Shown here in pieces: positions 44,357 through 57,429 of a DNA stretch of 64,000 nt. Within the stretch, counting starts at the first letter, position 1. Each line of letters opens with the position of its first letter. Below the pieces are notes generated by a model that saw nothing but the letters and a program-made list of their open reading frames with translations, did no database searches and was not told the DNA's origin. The position numbers and the translations under genes are program-made. The DNA comes from Trema orientale (taxonomy: Eukaryota > Streptophyta > Magnoliopsida > Rosales > Cannabaceae): positions 313,996 to 377,995 of the forward strand of contig JXTC01000004.1 of NCBI GenBank assembly GCA_002914845.1. Direction: 5' to 3'.

Positions 44357-45165
44357 GTAGGGGTGGCAATTTGTGTCAATGAGCCGTTTTTTTGACATAT
44401 CAATGTCCATATATAATAAGATATACCTCAACATGAACACGACAAAGAGAGAGAGAGAAAAGAAAAGAAGAAAGGCAATAACGAAAGTTTCTTTGTTTAC
44501 AAATATGATCTTATAGCCAGTTTATAAATGGATTGACCCGAAATGACCTGTATAACCTGTTTATTCAAATGGATCATTTTCAGGTCAAGTCAATCCGACA
44601 CGACTCGTTAACCCGTTTAATTCAAATTAACATAAATTTATATATGTTTTATGATCTTAAGACACTAATATTTATTAAAAATAAATTGAAACCACATAAA
44701 ATCTCAATATATATGCATAATAAAGAATTAAAAATACAATAATATTTTCAAATAGGTATTACATGGGTCATAAATGGGTTGACTCGAACCCGACCCACTT
44801 AATAAACGGGTCATTGCGGGTAGGCGAGTCAACCCAAACCCGATTCGTTTAATAAACGAATAATGCTATGGGCACCTGTGATGTCTAGCACCACAATGAT
44901 GTGTCAGTTTATCATTTGCTAATCATAATTATAATTCAAGTATAGTCAATGTAGGATTCAGTTTATTAATTAAATCATCCAGTGACAAACAGACATATTT
45001 GTGGTGCTTGGCACCATTGGTGCTTTATAGCATTACTCTTAATAAACAAGTCTACGAGTTCAACCCGATTTTGAATCGAACACATTTAAGGCAAACCCAG
45101 ATCCGCTAAATCCGTGCGGATTTCAAGTCATATTATCGTGTCGTATCACAAATTGTCAGTCCTAC
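44357..45165. mobile_element. hAT-like non-autonomous element
   Basis: The left end TAGGGGTGGCAATTTGTG is mirrored by the right end CACAAATTGTCAGTCCTA. TAGGGGTGGCAA termini are characteristic of plant hAT elements. The interior has subterminal GGGTTGACTCGAACCCGACC-type repeats and no transposase frame. Flanking TATCACAT and TATCGTGT may be an 8-bp target duplication differing by three transitions. A second MITE is nested inside (44861-45035). Confidence 0.65.
44861..45035. mobile_element. Nested 175-bp MITE
   Basis: Ends TAATGCTATGGGCACC and GGTGCTTTATAGCATTA. The inverted repeats extend about 50 bp imperfectly (AGCACCACA and TGTGGTGCT also pair). It interrupts the AATAAACG-rich part of the hAT-like element, so it arrived later. 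Confidence 0.75.
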
Positions 45166-46460
45166 TATCGTGTTCTTTTCTTCTAAGATTTTGTGTTAGG
45201 CCCCCTGTTTGTCAATAGGCCAAAGCCCATGTTGTTCTCGTCGGCCGATTTCATTTACTATTAATATTCTGGGTATTCTTGCATTTTCCCTATAATATCT
45301 CGAGTCAGACTTCACTTTTCTTGATTTTTCTTGTGTTGTATTAACAATAACAAAAAATGTTGCAACGATAAACGAAGGGAACCTAATGGAGCTGTCATGA
45401 TTTTCTCGTTATTTTATTAAAATATTAAAGTCGGCTAATAAGATATTAGTTTCTTCCCTCTATAATTAATGATTATTTAAGTTTCAACTTTTGTAGAGAT
45501 TGGTCATCTTACTAATTACATTGTCTGACCAAAAAGATATGGAGAATCCCAATACTTAAATTAGAATGGATTTAAAGATTAAGAGAGTAGAAAATATCAG
45601 AGTTTCATAACTTTCACAATTAAACTCTAAATAATTAAAAATCGTGTGGTTATCTCTAATTTCTTAATTCATCCATAATTAAAAGTGGTACAAATTTGTC
45701 AAATTCAAACTATGTACATATAGTCACTTCAACAGATCAACACGAAAGCAAAAGAATATCTTTAATGTTTTTCTGATAAGCAACCCTAGAGATTTGTTAA
45801 GGGGACTTTTTGTTATTAGACTGACCTTGATTGATATATATCTTTCTACAATTAAGGGGCAGCAAATAGTTCCGTACGCAATAAAAAAAGTTGAAAAGCC
45901 TCAACTATATTTGTGGATGTCTAAGCAGCTATTCAATGTGAAGAATATGATGATGATCACATGCTAACAACACTTAAGGCTATAGTTCGAGTGCAGTAAT
46001 TGATTAAAATTTTAATCCGTGTGGGGTTTGAAAACTTTGAGTCACCATTGATCCGTGAGCCACAACTTACTTTTGGGGTGGACACCAATCCAAAAAGTCT
46101 TCTAATTTTGAATTAATCATTGAATAATAGCACCTTAATTTCAAATCACATCACCATCAAGCTAACTTAATATTTTTTTTTCTTATGTAGCCTAAATCTC
46201 GTTATCATGTACGTGATCATCTTACTTTGTACGGAGTTGAAGATGTACACTATGAACTACGAAGAGTTGGAGAAAGATCTAGCTGCCCTATATGTACTAT
46301 TCTTCTTGAGAAAGCGAAGTTGGCTTACTCTTATACGCAAACAGTGCGCTATTAGTTGTGGTAGGAAACACTTGTATATATCATGAAATGATCCGTAGGG
46401 TTTATGTATAGAAATCACAATTTCTTAGTCAAATTAAACACAATTAGTACTTCAAGGTAT

Positions 46461-46788
46461 AGGATTTTTGGCATGATTAGTCCCTGAATATTTCGATGAT
46501 TTGTAATGTATCTTCTGAATTTTTTTTTTTGGCAATTAGGACCCTGAATTTAGAATTTTTGACAACGTATCCCCTGAACTTTTTTTTTTGGCAATTAGGA
46601 CCCTGAATTTAGAGTTTTTGGTATGATTAGCCACTGAATTTTTCGTACACTAATTTTTCGATGACAATTAGGGGCTAATCATGCCAAAAACTCTAAATTC
46701 AAGGTCCTAATTACCCAAAAAAAAAGTTCAAGAAATACATTACAAATCATCGAAAAATTCAAGGACTAATCATGCCAAAAACCCTAAG
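46461..46788. repeat. Long hairpin (foldback) element
   Basis: The right arm (about 46669-46788) is the reverse complement of the left side, with shared AGGGTTTTTGGCATGATTAG ends. The left side holds an extra internal duplication of about 60 bp (GGCAATTAGGACCCTGAATT twice, near 46532 and 46592). The loop is about 35 nt. No coding capacity. Confidence 0.8.
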
Positions 46789-47200
46789 GTATATATACTT
46801 ATTACTCAGAAGAGCTAGCTCTATATTTAGGTATATATATATAGAAGCGTATAAATATACTGTAATCTGTAGCAATCATACGTACGTACACTATACAATG
46901 CCGTACATGTACATGCGCCACCACTGTATACCTATGTACAAAATATTTATCCACACTAAACTTTTGACTTTCATATGAATTGAAAGAGCACATATTATTC
47001 GTTAGTTGATCATAATGGATCAAGAGTAAGAAAACTACCTACGCGTTTGTCAATTAAAGACGAGGGTGGACTATATTCCTAGAGCCTTTTAGATACGACA
47101 CTGTTAAGATTACGACATTTACTAAGGAATTAATTGTTGATATTCTTTCAAATGGCGACATATTATATAAGATACATTTATGTTTCATAAAATATATATA

Positions 47201-47434
47201 GGTTGTCAATCCAGTAGGTATTTTTTTTTTTAACTTATGTGTAGGTATTTTTTTTTTAGCCATAGATAATGATCCAACGATTATAATAAAATACATGAAA
47301 AGACATGCATCATTAATACTATTTCTCTTTTCTATTTTTTATAATAAAAAAATATGCATGAAAAATTTTCGTTGACTAAATTGATACCTATACATAGATT
47401 AAAAAAAAAAAAAAACCTACCGGATTGGTGCCCA
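47201..47434. repeat. MITE family copy B
   Basis: Ends CAATCCAGTAGGTATTTTTT and CTACCGGATTGGTGCCCA; flanked by TA-rich DNA. Shares 'aatgatccaa' and 'agacatgcatcattaata' with copy A. Confidence 0.8.
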
Positions 47435-47924
47435 TTATATATAAATATATATGATGTCTTTGGTAGATATCTTTTGTGTAATATATATGTATCTCTATTA
47501 TGTGTATTATTTTATAGGTGGAGACTAGAGAGGCAACATATACGTATTTATGTCGTATATAATTTTACGATAGAACGGTAGCGGTATGAGAGGTGTGAAA
47601 AAGGTTCAACTCGGATTTAGGTGTAATATTTATTGATGATGACTTTTTATGAAGGACTGCGCCTAAGCCTCAACAACTACTTTTGTCCTGTAATTTGAAA
47701 TGTGTCCATTCCCATTCCCCAATCACTTTCAAGTATTTTTCTGCTACAAAGATTAATCCAACACAAATCAAATATGCTAGCTTATATAGCTAGCTCTTAC
47801 TAATTTGAGGAAGAAATTAACTACTAGTGCTCCATTATTACGTAGCCAAGTGTTTGGACCGAAGCGTCTCCTTCATTCTTAAACTCTTATGTATACCCTA
47901 TATATACACATATGTATATATATA

Positions 47925-48107
47925 GGTTGTCAATTTAGTAGGTATTTTTATTTTTACCTATGTGTAGGTATTTTTTTTTAGACGTGTATCATTAATACTA
48001 TTCTCTCTCTTACTTTTTACTGTAAAAAAATGTGCATGATAAATTTTCATTGGCCAAATTAATACCTGTGCATAGGTAAAAAAAAAAATACCTAGGGATT
48101 GGTACCC
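47925..48107. repeat. MITE family copy C
   Basis: Ends CAATTTAGTAGGTATTTTTA and CCTAGGGATTGGTACCCA. It is shorter than copy A because the 'gatccaatggc' block is missing. Confidence 0.75.
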
Positions 48108-48118
48108 ATATTTATATG

Positions 48119-48320
48119 GTCATAATTTAATAAGTACTTTTTATGTATTTGTTTTAGCAATTGAATTTTATCTAACGGCTACACTGATTTGAGTAGTTGA
48201 AAAGAAAATATATATTATTTAATATTTTTCTTTTTCTATTTTTTACCATGAAAAGACATATGTGATAAATTTTAATTAGGCAAAATAATACCTTAGTTAA
48301 AAAAAATAATAATACCTACC
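48119..48320. repeat. MITE family copy D (degenerate)
   Basis: Starts GTCATAATTTAATAAGTACT and ends in AATACCTACC just before TA repeats. The core keeps 'tttttctattttttaccatgaaaagaca' but the termini are decayed. Confidence 0.5.
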
Positions 48321-51300
48321 TATATAAATATATATGCATATAATCTATATATGCATGCGCAGCCATAGAAGTTTCAATATTGGTGTGGTAATTAATAATG
48401 TCGTTTACTAAATGTGTTGAACACTAATTCATATATGATTTTTTTTGGATGAAAATTTGAACCCCACATCTAATTAATTATTTCCTGCTATGTAGTTTGT
48501 TCACAATATTTATAAAGTTATATGTATATATATGCATGAAAACCAATAAAAAATAAATAAATCTGAAAGGTATATATCCTTTTCAAAAGTGTCTAGTGTC
48601 CACATCTTTGAAATTCCGTTGGAAATTGCACAATTTCTGTTTCATTCTCTCTGATGATATTTTGTGGTTATCTCTCTCATGTATGTATGTAGTCTCTCTC
48701 AATGTGGTTCACTGGTTCTGTGGTGGGTGAACCATTTCGGTACCTAATAATGGAAAGGACCACTCGACTCGACCATATATATTATCACAAAATAAAAATA
48801 AAAAATAGGAAGATTTGAAGAAGCCTTTGTGATGACACATTCATACACTCCTGCAGCCAACAATAATTCAAGTTACATCATACGCATATATATATATATA
48901 TATACGTGTGTATAAATCACCAATTAATATGGAAATTTTCAAATATTCTTTCATTACTTACGTCCTTTTTTTTTCCCCCTCTTTCAAATGTGCTCATCTT
49001 TTACTTAAATAAAAAAAAAATCACGAATTGCATATCATGTGATCAGAATCTGTGGTCGATCCTTTTTTAACATGAGAGGTGTAGTTTATTGAAAATTATT
49101 GATGACTAATGATCACCCACTTGTACTTGTACGTACGTACAGTATTGTCATCTTTTTGAGACTTATGCATTATTACAAATTCATCAGCACAGTTAGTTAG
49201 TTTTCCTTGAGGTGGAAAAATAAACCCTGAAAAAAAAAGTGTGTTTCAAAGAGTTCATGCTTCATATAATTATATATGTCGTACGTAACTGAAAGATATA
49301 GACGTTTTTTTTCAACTAAATATCTATACAATATACACTTTTAAATTTGAATATAGTGTAAGCTAAGTTCCGTTACAAGTATATTTCCTACAGTTTATTT
49401 TTCTTGAGTTCAAGTCTGCGTTTATAAAAACTACACTTTTATCCATGTAACATCTAATTTTGGGAGAGAAGTTTTAGTCAATGAAAATACATTCGTTCTT
49501 AAGTGTCTCGAAACAGATATTATTTGCAAATAACTCTAAATTAGTATAAATCTATTGTGTTTTTTTTTTTTTTTAAATGTCGCATTAATTGTTTGATAGT
49601 CTTTGCAAATGTTTTGTGTTGTGATCCACACCTGAGAAGCATAGACGGAGCCACATGTGCCCCCTTCCCTTGAAATTTTCATTTTTATCATAGTATTTGT
49701 AAATATATTTAATTAGATCCTTTATTTGCCCTCTAAATTTTAATAATATAAAATTTACCCACATATCTCATAAAAAAATTCAATAATGCCCCTCATTTGT
49801 CCTATTAAATTTTATGATTTTTAAACTTTACTTCTATTATTATTAAATAGTTAATTTTTTTTACACTTTTATAAATAATTTTTCTTTAGACCTCACTTTA
49901 AAATATTATTTAAATTATGTCCATTGGTTATAATTTATGAAGTACGTTACAAAATCAAACATGTACAGAAGCATGGAAAACAAATTTTTTTTGCATATTA
50001 TAGTTTTTCATAAAAATATTTTAGGATCTTTATTATGGTCTAAATACATATAATAGGATGGGTACCTCCACTAGTAAGTCTTCCTATTTAAGCACCAAGC
50101 TTGTAACTGCAGAGGTACGTGCGGACATCGATCTTGATAAACTCCAAAGTAAGAATCCAAGAACTCCAATGGTGGCTCCAAGAATTTCTCTCCCTCACTT
50201 TTCTCTCTGTTTTCTGTGGTAGTCGCCAAACTAATGTTTTCAGCAACTAAACGTAACACACAAAGGAGCGGGAAGGACCTTTTTCTCGGCTCCTCCCTAA
50301 GGAAGAATTTCAGCCAGCCCATACCCTAGGGTTAGCCAAATTCCGCTCTAAGGAGCAGACAAGGTGGGCACTCACCTTCCCATTTAGCCTGTTTCATTAT
50401 GTGTAATTACCAAAAAAACTGTTTGAGCCTAATTTGGCTAATCTCTTGTAACTCAAGTTATTAGTGTAGGTTGAGGACCCAAATGGATCTATTTAATTAA
50501 TTCAAGCTCCAATAGACAAGGGCCTATTTATAATTAACTTTTAATACAAGTGGGCTTGTACTATTAGTTATAGAATTATACCACTAAAGGTCCAAACTGC
50601 ACTCTTAAATTAAATAAATATCACAAGATACTTTATAATAAAAATTATGTCTATTAGATAATTAATATTACTGATAATTGGAGATAGATAAAATTATCGT
50701 ATTGCCCCTCTAATTAATTATATCTTTCAATAATTATCGTATTGCCCCTCCAATTATATATTTCAATTCTTTGATACAGGACTATATCTAATAGATATAT
50801 GATCAAACTTATAGAATATTTTCAATTAATAAAACATCTAATTTTATTAATTACTTAGCTAAGGTTTAAATCATCAAAGCTCCTATAGCTCCTCAAGACA
50901 GTATTTACTTCTCTATATAATAGAGTTGTAGATTCCATATCTATAAGAATTTGTTCCTAATGCCCATAATAATGTATTACCAAAATGGCAGGGTTTAGAT
51001 CGTCAATTTCTTAATCCGTACATTTTAACATCTTAAATAATACAAGTTATAAACACGGGTTCATTACTTATTTCAGGATTAAGAAAGACATGCATTAATT
51101 ATCAAGTTTGTGAGAATATGTTCTTGTCTACGATACTTATTACAAGAATATATTTCATATGATCCTTGTTCAATGTTTACACACCAAGACTTTTTATACA
51201 TGGTCACACCAATATAGATTAAGATACATTATAAATGTACAAGGACTTACAATACGATTCAAGAGAAGTGTTCAGCTTCTCTTATTAGTTGTGAAAAGTC

Positions 51301-52109
51301 TTATTTGATTTAATTAAAGAAAATATGTCTTAACTTTAATTAATAACTTTCTTTATTAAAATATTTCTCTAATGGATAAATCATGAAACTTTTTAATATT
51401 TAATATTGTACCAATAATTAAAATATTATCACAAATACTATGCATGAAATATCTCTTTATTAAATATCTAAAATATTCAACGAAGGGAAAAAAATTAAAT
51501 TTAACACTAGCTTTTGTCCAACTGAAAAATTTTTCTGACTCCGACATTGGTGAGAAGATTGATAAGTCTAGATCGCTTCTATGTTTCAATGCAATTTTGT
51601 TTTTATTTTTTGTTTATTTTACTTTTGATAAAGTCAAGAAAAAAAAATCCCGTTTTATTTTAATTTCACTAGCCGTCTAAAAAGACCAAGTACGTACATT
51701 ATAAAATTCAAGATCGGCATAAGATGACGGTAGATTATAAGCCAACTAAAATTCCACAAGATAGATGTTTCTTTCAAAGGAAACTCATATATAATTATGC
51801 ATGCATGCCCTAATCAGCATCTTTCGTCTCCTTTCAATCAACCGAAAAAAAAAACAAACAAACCTTGTCGAACTTATGAATGTACGAGTTCACATGATAC
51901 GATCGATTGGAAAAACTATTGGAGGCAAATTTATGATGCGATCGACTAGCATGTCACACCCTATGTGATTACAAATACCACTCGTCACGATGGTATAATA
52001 GCTTTTCATGATCTTACTAAAGATAAACATATATATTATGAGTCACTACACGTAATTTTGAATGTACGTAGCGAGCACACAAACTGACAAATATAATATA
52101 TATATATAT

Positions 52110-52347
52110 GCACCAATTCAGTATGTAATTTTTTTTATCTATTTATACGTATTATTTTGTTTAATTATAAATCATCACTTACATCTTTTCACAGTAGAAA
52201 GTGGAAAACGAAAAATATTAAATAATGTGTATTTATTATTATTATTATTTTTGCCAACTACTCAAATTATGTAAATTATTAAATAATGATTCAACGGTTA
52301 AAAAAAATACACATATATAGATAGGTAAAAAAAAAATACTGAGAGCC
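52110..52347. repeat. MITE family copy E
   Basis: Starts GCACCAATTCAGTATGTAAT; the right end is a poly-A stretch followed by TACTGAGAGCC. Lies back to back with copy F. Confidence 0.65.
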
Positions 52348-52354
52348 TATATAT

Positions 52355-52585
52355 AGGGCATCAATTCAGTAGATATTTTTTTTATTTATTCATAGGTATT
52401 GTTTTGTCCAATAAAAATTCATCATGCACGTTTTTTCTTGATAAAATATGGTAAAAGGTGAAGAGAGAAAATCATTACGTAATAAGTATTTATTTTTATT
52501 ATTTTATTTTTTTAACTACTCAAATTATAATAGCTGTTAGATCAATGATCCAACGGCTAAAAGAATATCTATAGATTTTATACGT
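52355..52585. repeat. MITE family copy F
   Basis: Starts GGGCATCAATTCAGTAGATA; the core has 'gatccaacggct'. The right terminal repeat is poorly kept. Confidence 0.6.
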
Positions 52586-52690
52586 AAATGTCATGTGATA
52601 TTATAAATCCAACTCGATATACTGATATCAATGTCAATATATATATATTTATATATTTATATATATCATGACTGTTTGATCCGGGCACTG

Positions 52691-52807
52691 ATGTAGTCCT
52701 GCTGGTGAGACCAGTCCCGTTCATGTTTTGGCCAACACAGATTGGTTAAAATATAACTCGTGTTGGTCAAAATATGAACGGAAATGGTCCTCTCGAGGGG
52801 ACTACAT
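52691..52807. other. Small hairpin with two 48-nt arms
   Basis: Arms 52691-52738 and 52760-52807 pair over 48 positions, about 36 of them Watson-Crick by my count, with a 21-nt loop. Pairing is strongest in ATGTAGTCC at the base and in CGTTCAT and CCAACAC toward the loop. Size and shape are like a plant pre-miRNA or a tiny foldback MITE; nothing shows expression. Confidence 0.5.
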
Positions 52808-52850
52808 CCATGGCCATCTAATCCATACATAAATCTATATTATATATATA

Positions 52851-53086
52851 GTTGCTAATCTAGTAGGTATTTTTTTTACCTATGTGTAAGTATTTCTTTT
52901 TTAGCCATTAGATCATCATCTAATGGTGATCCAATAGCTATAATGAAGTGCATAAAAAGACGTGCATCATTAATATTATTTCTCTCTCTTACTTTTTAAT
53001 ATAAAAAAATGTTGAAGAAAAATTTTTATTGGACAAAATGATACCTATATATAGGTAAAAAAAAAATACCTACGGGATTGGTGCCT
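52851..53086. repeat. MITE family copy G
   Basis: Ends CTAATCTAGTAGGTATTTTT and CCTACGGGATTGGTGCCTAT; keeps 'catcatctaatggtgatccaa' and 'agacgtgcatcattaata'. One of the best-preserved copies. Confidence 0.8.
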
Positions 53087-53106
53087 ATATATATATATAA
53101 TATGGT

Positions 53107-53300
53107 AAAGAAAATTCTTCACTCAAAAAGAAAAAAGAAAAAAGAAAATTCAAATTCATATATAACATGTAACAGGATCCATATGTCATCGATCAGCCAC
53201 TTTCAAAATTCTTCATTCAAGGAAAAAAAAAAAAGGGAAAATTCAAATTCATATATAACATGTATATGATCCATATGTCATCGATCAGCCATTTTCAACC
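53107..53300. repeat. Tandem duplication of about 100 bp
   Basis: 'gaaaattcaaattcatatataacatgta' and 'gatccatatgtcatcgatcagcca' occur in the same order twice (near 53143-53200 and 53238-53293), with small differences. Confidence 0.75.
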
Positions 53301-55723
53301 GCAACTTTATTTTTTAAATCTAAAAAAAAAAATGATTAGAAGAAAAAAAAAGATATATGATGCATATGCACCATCGTCATATGCTTAAATTAGTCGAAGT
53401 TTCTATGTTGTTTCTTTTGTTGGAATTATTTGGCAATGAATTTCCAATTAATTTTTTTTGGGATCTGTAATTACGGCGTCATCCAAGAAACTAACATACT
53501 TATCCAAGAAACTAACATACTTAACTATATTATTTTCTTTGTTGGGTACGTTTGACCATGGAAATCAAAGTGATATCAAGTTATAAACTGGGACACAATT
53601 TCAACTTATCAGTTTAATAACAATATTGATTAACTGGATAAAAAAATAAAATAGGAAAAAATTCTTACAATAGCATTTTATTAAGGGAAAAGTGCACACA
53701 ACACTGCTTTTTTAAAAAATAATATAAAAAATATATCTTTCCCAAAATAATTATATTTTTTGTTGAACATTCAGTGATAATTTTTTAAATATTTTGGAGA
53801 CTGGAAACCGAAAAACTAATTTAGTTATTGAGAACGAAAAAACTAATTTAATTTTTTATTACCAATAATTAGATTCCAAAGAAATTAATTTGATTACCGA
53901 AAATTAAAAAAATAATAATTATTAGAAACTAGAGAAAAATGTTATTTGAAAGTAATTTAGTTGATAAAACCAGAAACAAATTTAGCTACTAGAAACCGAG
54001 AAATCAATTTTGTTACTAAAAGCCATTTTAATTTCTTGTAACTAAAATATTTAGAAAAATATCAATATATGAAAAAATAATTATTTTGGCAATGTCCTCT
54101 TAAAAGCTTAGTCAAGTGTCAAAATCCCTTTAATTAATAGAGACCAGACACGTTTTTTTTAAGCTATAAAATTTAGAACTTGTAGATTATTATTTAATCT
54201 TCCTCCGTCGTGGATGGTAAAAGTGCATACATATATATATTTTGAGAGGGAAAAGTGTTTAGATATGTATGGGTGATGTTTCAATGGGTATTTTTGTTTT
54301 TGCTCCATGGATGGGTAAGTTTGACTAATGTGGAAATAAATCTATAATAACAAGTCATTTCATTCAATATATTAATTTTTAATTCTTTTTTATTTATTTT
54401 CTTTTGAAAATTTAATTTAAAGTTTAATTTTTTAATTACCTTTAATTTAAAATTATATGTACTATTGTATCTTTAATATTTCATAAAATTTCTTTTTTAC
54501 TGTACAAAAGGTAAAATCCAAGGTAGCATAATTTTCATATTATGAATAAGTCGTTTTCTTAAATAACAAAAAATTAATAAAGCAATTACATGGAAAGAAA
54601 ATTTATTTTTTAAACAAAAATATGCGTGAAACAGATTAAAATTTGTATATTTTCTTTTTTTTTTTTTCTAACGAATAAGATAGTTGAAAGTTATTTGGGA
54701 TTATCAAAATTTTTTTACTAGTTTCATTTTCTTATTAAAAAAAATAAAAAATAAAAAAAAATTGACCAACTCATCAAGTTTCCTGTCTTTTTTATTTTAA
54801 ATAACTTTATATATTTATGTATGTATTAATTATAATAATTTTTTTTTTAGTAAATCCACTAATATTATTTTAGCCTTTAGATTAAAATCCAATGGCCCAA
54901 ATTAGAGTACCCATCCATGGAGTAAAAACAAAAATCTCTATTGAAACATCACCCGGTATATATATATGATTGTTATGGACAAAGTGGTACATTTTAATCA
55001 AAAGAGGTACCTCTGCCAAATGCATAAAAAATTCTCCAGTATAGAAAGCTATTTTGAAATATACCATCCAAAAAGTAATTAAAATTTTAAAACTTTTACT
55101 TCTCTCCTACTATTGATTCTAGGTGGAAATAATGTTTGTTTTTGAGACTCCATTATTGTCATCCATTCCTTACGGAATAATATAATTAAGATGATGTTTA
55201 TAACTTCAAAGGATATTAATATAGACAGTGACTACTCACTTATTAATTTCTTTAAGCGCCTTTATAGAGATTTCACTGCAACTGTACCGAATTAATTTGA
55301 ATTACTTTTCCGAAATTCCAATAGTTATCCAAAAATTTCCTGGCCACTCAACCAGCATTATGCCTCAGACCACGAGCAGCTCCATAGATTGAATCCCGCG
55401 GGTTTAATTTGAACATAAAAAGGAGTATTAATTCAATATTCAGAAGCTATAGTAATAACTATTTTTTTTAATTCTTAAGGAAAATTATAAACTACTGAAA
55501 TGGGAGAGATTAATATACGTACTTTGCCTAAACATTCGAACGCTAATAAAAAAAAGGTAATTTGATTCATATAAGCAAAGAATAAGAGAATATATGAGAT
55601 GTGCATGTGCAAGATTATATTTTATTCAATTACCCTTTTTTTCAATCAATGTTGTTGGAACTTATTAAATAAATGAAGTAGAAGTAGCAGTTATAATGCA
55701 ATTAGTTGAAGGTATAAAAATAA

Positions 55724-55897
55724 GGATAATGCTCGGGTATTAATTATTGTATCAAATTTTTAATACCAACACATGTGATATATGATTTATCATCACTTAA
55801 TTTAAATTTTAATACATTAATTGGATGATGATAATTCATATACCATATATGTTGTTACAAAAAAATTGGTATAATAATTGAGATATGTAGTGTTATC
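55724..55897. mobile_element. 174-bp MITE
   Basis: Left end GGATAATGCTCGGGTATTAA is mirrored by the right end (AGATAACACTACATATCTCA on the complement). The inverted repeats continue through 'tcaattattnta' and 'tatatgantt(t)atcat'. Its size and TAATGCT end resemble the element nested at 44861-45035, so they may be one superfamily. Confidence 0.6.
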
Positions 55898-56873
55898 TTA
55901 AAAATAAATAGTTTAGTCTGCTTGGTAATCACACATAATTTTACTAAAATAAAAGATGAAATTCCTTATTTTAATAACAAAATAAATAAATAAGAAGAGA
56001 GAGACACTTCTATGTCTATATATATATGTGGAACAGAATAGACTGGTATATGTATATATTGGACTGGAAATTGAGGAGTATATATACTATGGCCTTATTA
56101 TTTTAATTATTACTTCGGTAGAAAATCAAAACAGGTGTTAATTGGAAAATCGCATTCAATTTCTTGCTACTGACCAGATTTTCTCGTCTAAATATTAAGT
56201 ACTTTACAAAGAGTCCATTGTATAATGAAGAGTGCGTGGGAAACGAGGTTTTAAGAATGATGACATACATGTTTATATCCTAATAATATATAATTTTTTG
56301 TTTTAGTACCTTTTGTAAGGATTAATTCCTTAATTTGCAAGAAAATATAGACTCATCTATACGTAGGGCCGTCACACCTGATTAGTGATTCCTTCAAGGA
56401 TATGTATATGCTTACGTACGTACGTCCCACATTTATACATGAGATAATCAATAATGACTCTCCTATGTACAGCTTATTATAAACTATGGTTTTTCAGCAA
56501 AAGCGTCAAGACTGATCTTGGCAACCTATATATATATATATATATAATAGTCCGGTCAGCCAAACAAAGAAAACGTTGATCTAAACAACTGTCTCTGCAT
56601 GGTTGCAGCTCTAAGGCAATTAAAAATTAAAAAGAAATACGAGCAAATGCTCTTTTCAAACATAAATTATTAGCTAACTCTAGAAACTAATAATAATGAT
56701 CTCGGTCTAGCTGTAAACTATCATAAACAATGCTATAACTAATGCTATAACATATATGCAAATATTTAACAAGAAATCTGTTGTATCTATCTTTTTGTGA
56801 AAGAATTAATATATAGTGGTAGTTAATATTTAGTGCTTTATCTTCCATAAATTCCTATTAACCAATTTTTCTT

Positions 56874-56912
<39 letters not shown>

Positions 56913-57419
56913 AAAGGTGTGTGAAAATAGGGGTGTAGTATCGTGTAGTGTAGACCTGTAGTCTCGTCAATGAACAAACTTTTTGTGCCAACACAGTTAA
57001 TATCGACATGTACACATTACAGGTAAGTAACAAAGTGGCATATATATATATAAATGTGAAAATACTAGTATCGTCAACAAAAGGGAGCCTTTGTTTTACG
57101 TAGTATGCATTATCATTTTCCAGGAAAAGAAAAACGGAAAACTATTTATTTTCCCCGTTTTTGTGCTCACGAAATCTGGTTAATTGACTGCCACGTACTA
57201 ACCGCGTAGGAGTCAAACTCAAACCCCCTCCAAATCACAATGGCATTTTTGTGTGTTATGTTGTGTGACCCCCCAAGCCAAAGGCTCCCCCCTAACGCTA
57301 CAGAGGTCTCAAAAGTCAAATTCACATTTCTTTCCTCCACGTGTCTTATTAAATTCTCTTCTCCTCCCCCTCATCATCCCGGGCCCCATTGAAACAACGT
57401 CGTCGTTCCTCCGTCTCAT

Positions 57420-57429
57420 CTATATATAT
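57420..57429 (+). promoter_or_regulatory. TATA box of the EXO70H gene
   Basis: CTATATATAT about 190 bp before the ATG at 57621, followed by a CT-rich leader. Upstream, CACGTGTC at 57338-57345 is an ABRE/G-box-type core and TTGACT at about 57184 is a W-box core. These suggest stress-responsive control, but they are short motifs. Confidence 0.5.

Larger units (their letters stand above)
38400..57400. other. 19 kb gene-poor repeat domain
   Basis: No open frame here resembles a known protein. The region starts with CT-rich UXS1 leader sequence (38500-38715) and then holds tandem and palindromic repeats (39.9-44.1 kb), a hAT-like element with a nested MITE, hairpins at 46.5 and 52.7 kb, and six MITE copies (47.2-53.1 kb). 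Unclassified DNA with many T/A runs fills the rest, including 49.6-51.4 kb, which reads like an old retroelement and holds two copies of 'ttatcgtattgcccctc' near 50695 and 50737. Confidence 0.6.

Noticed and set aside
50071-50322. 83-residue minus frame near 50.1-50.3 kb
   Set aside because: Lies in DNA that reads like an old retroelement end; no domain and no promoter. A repeat-library search would decide.
49630-51350. LTR retrotransposon
   Set aside because: Composition is suggestive, but I could not find matching LTR ends, a primer-binding site or polyprotein wording.
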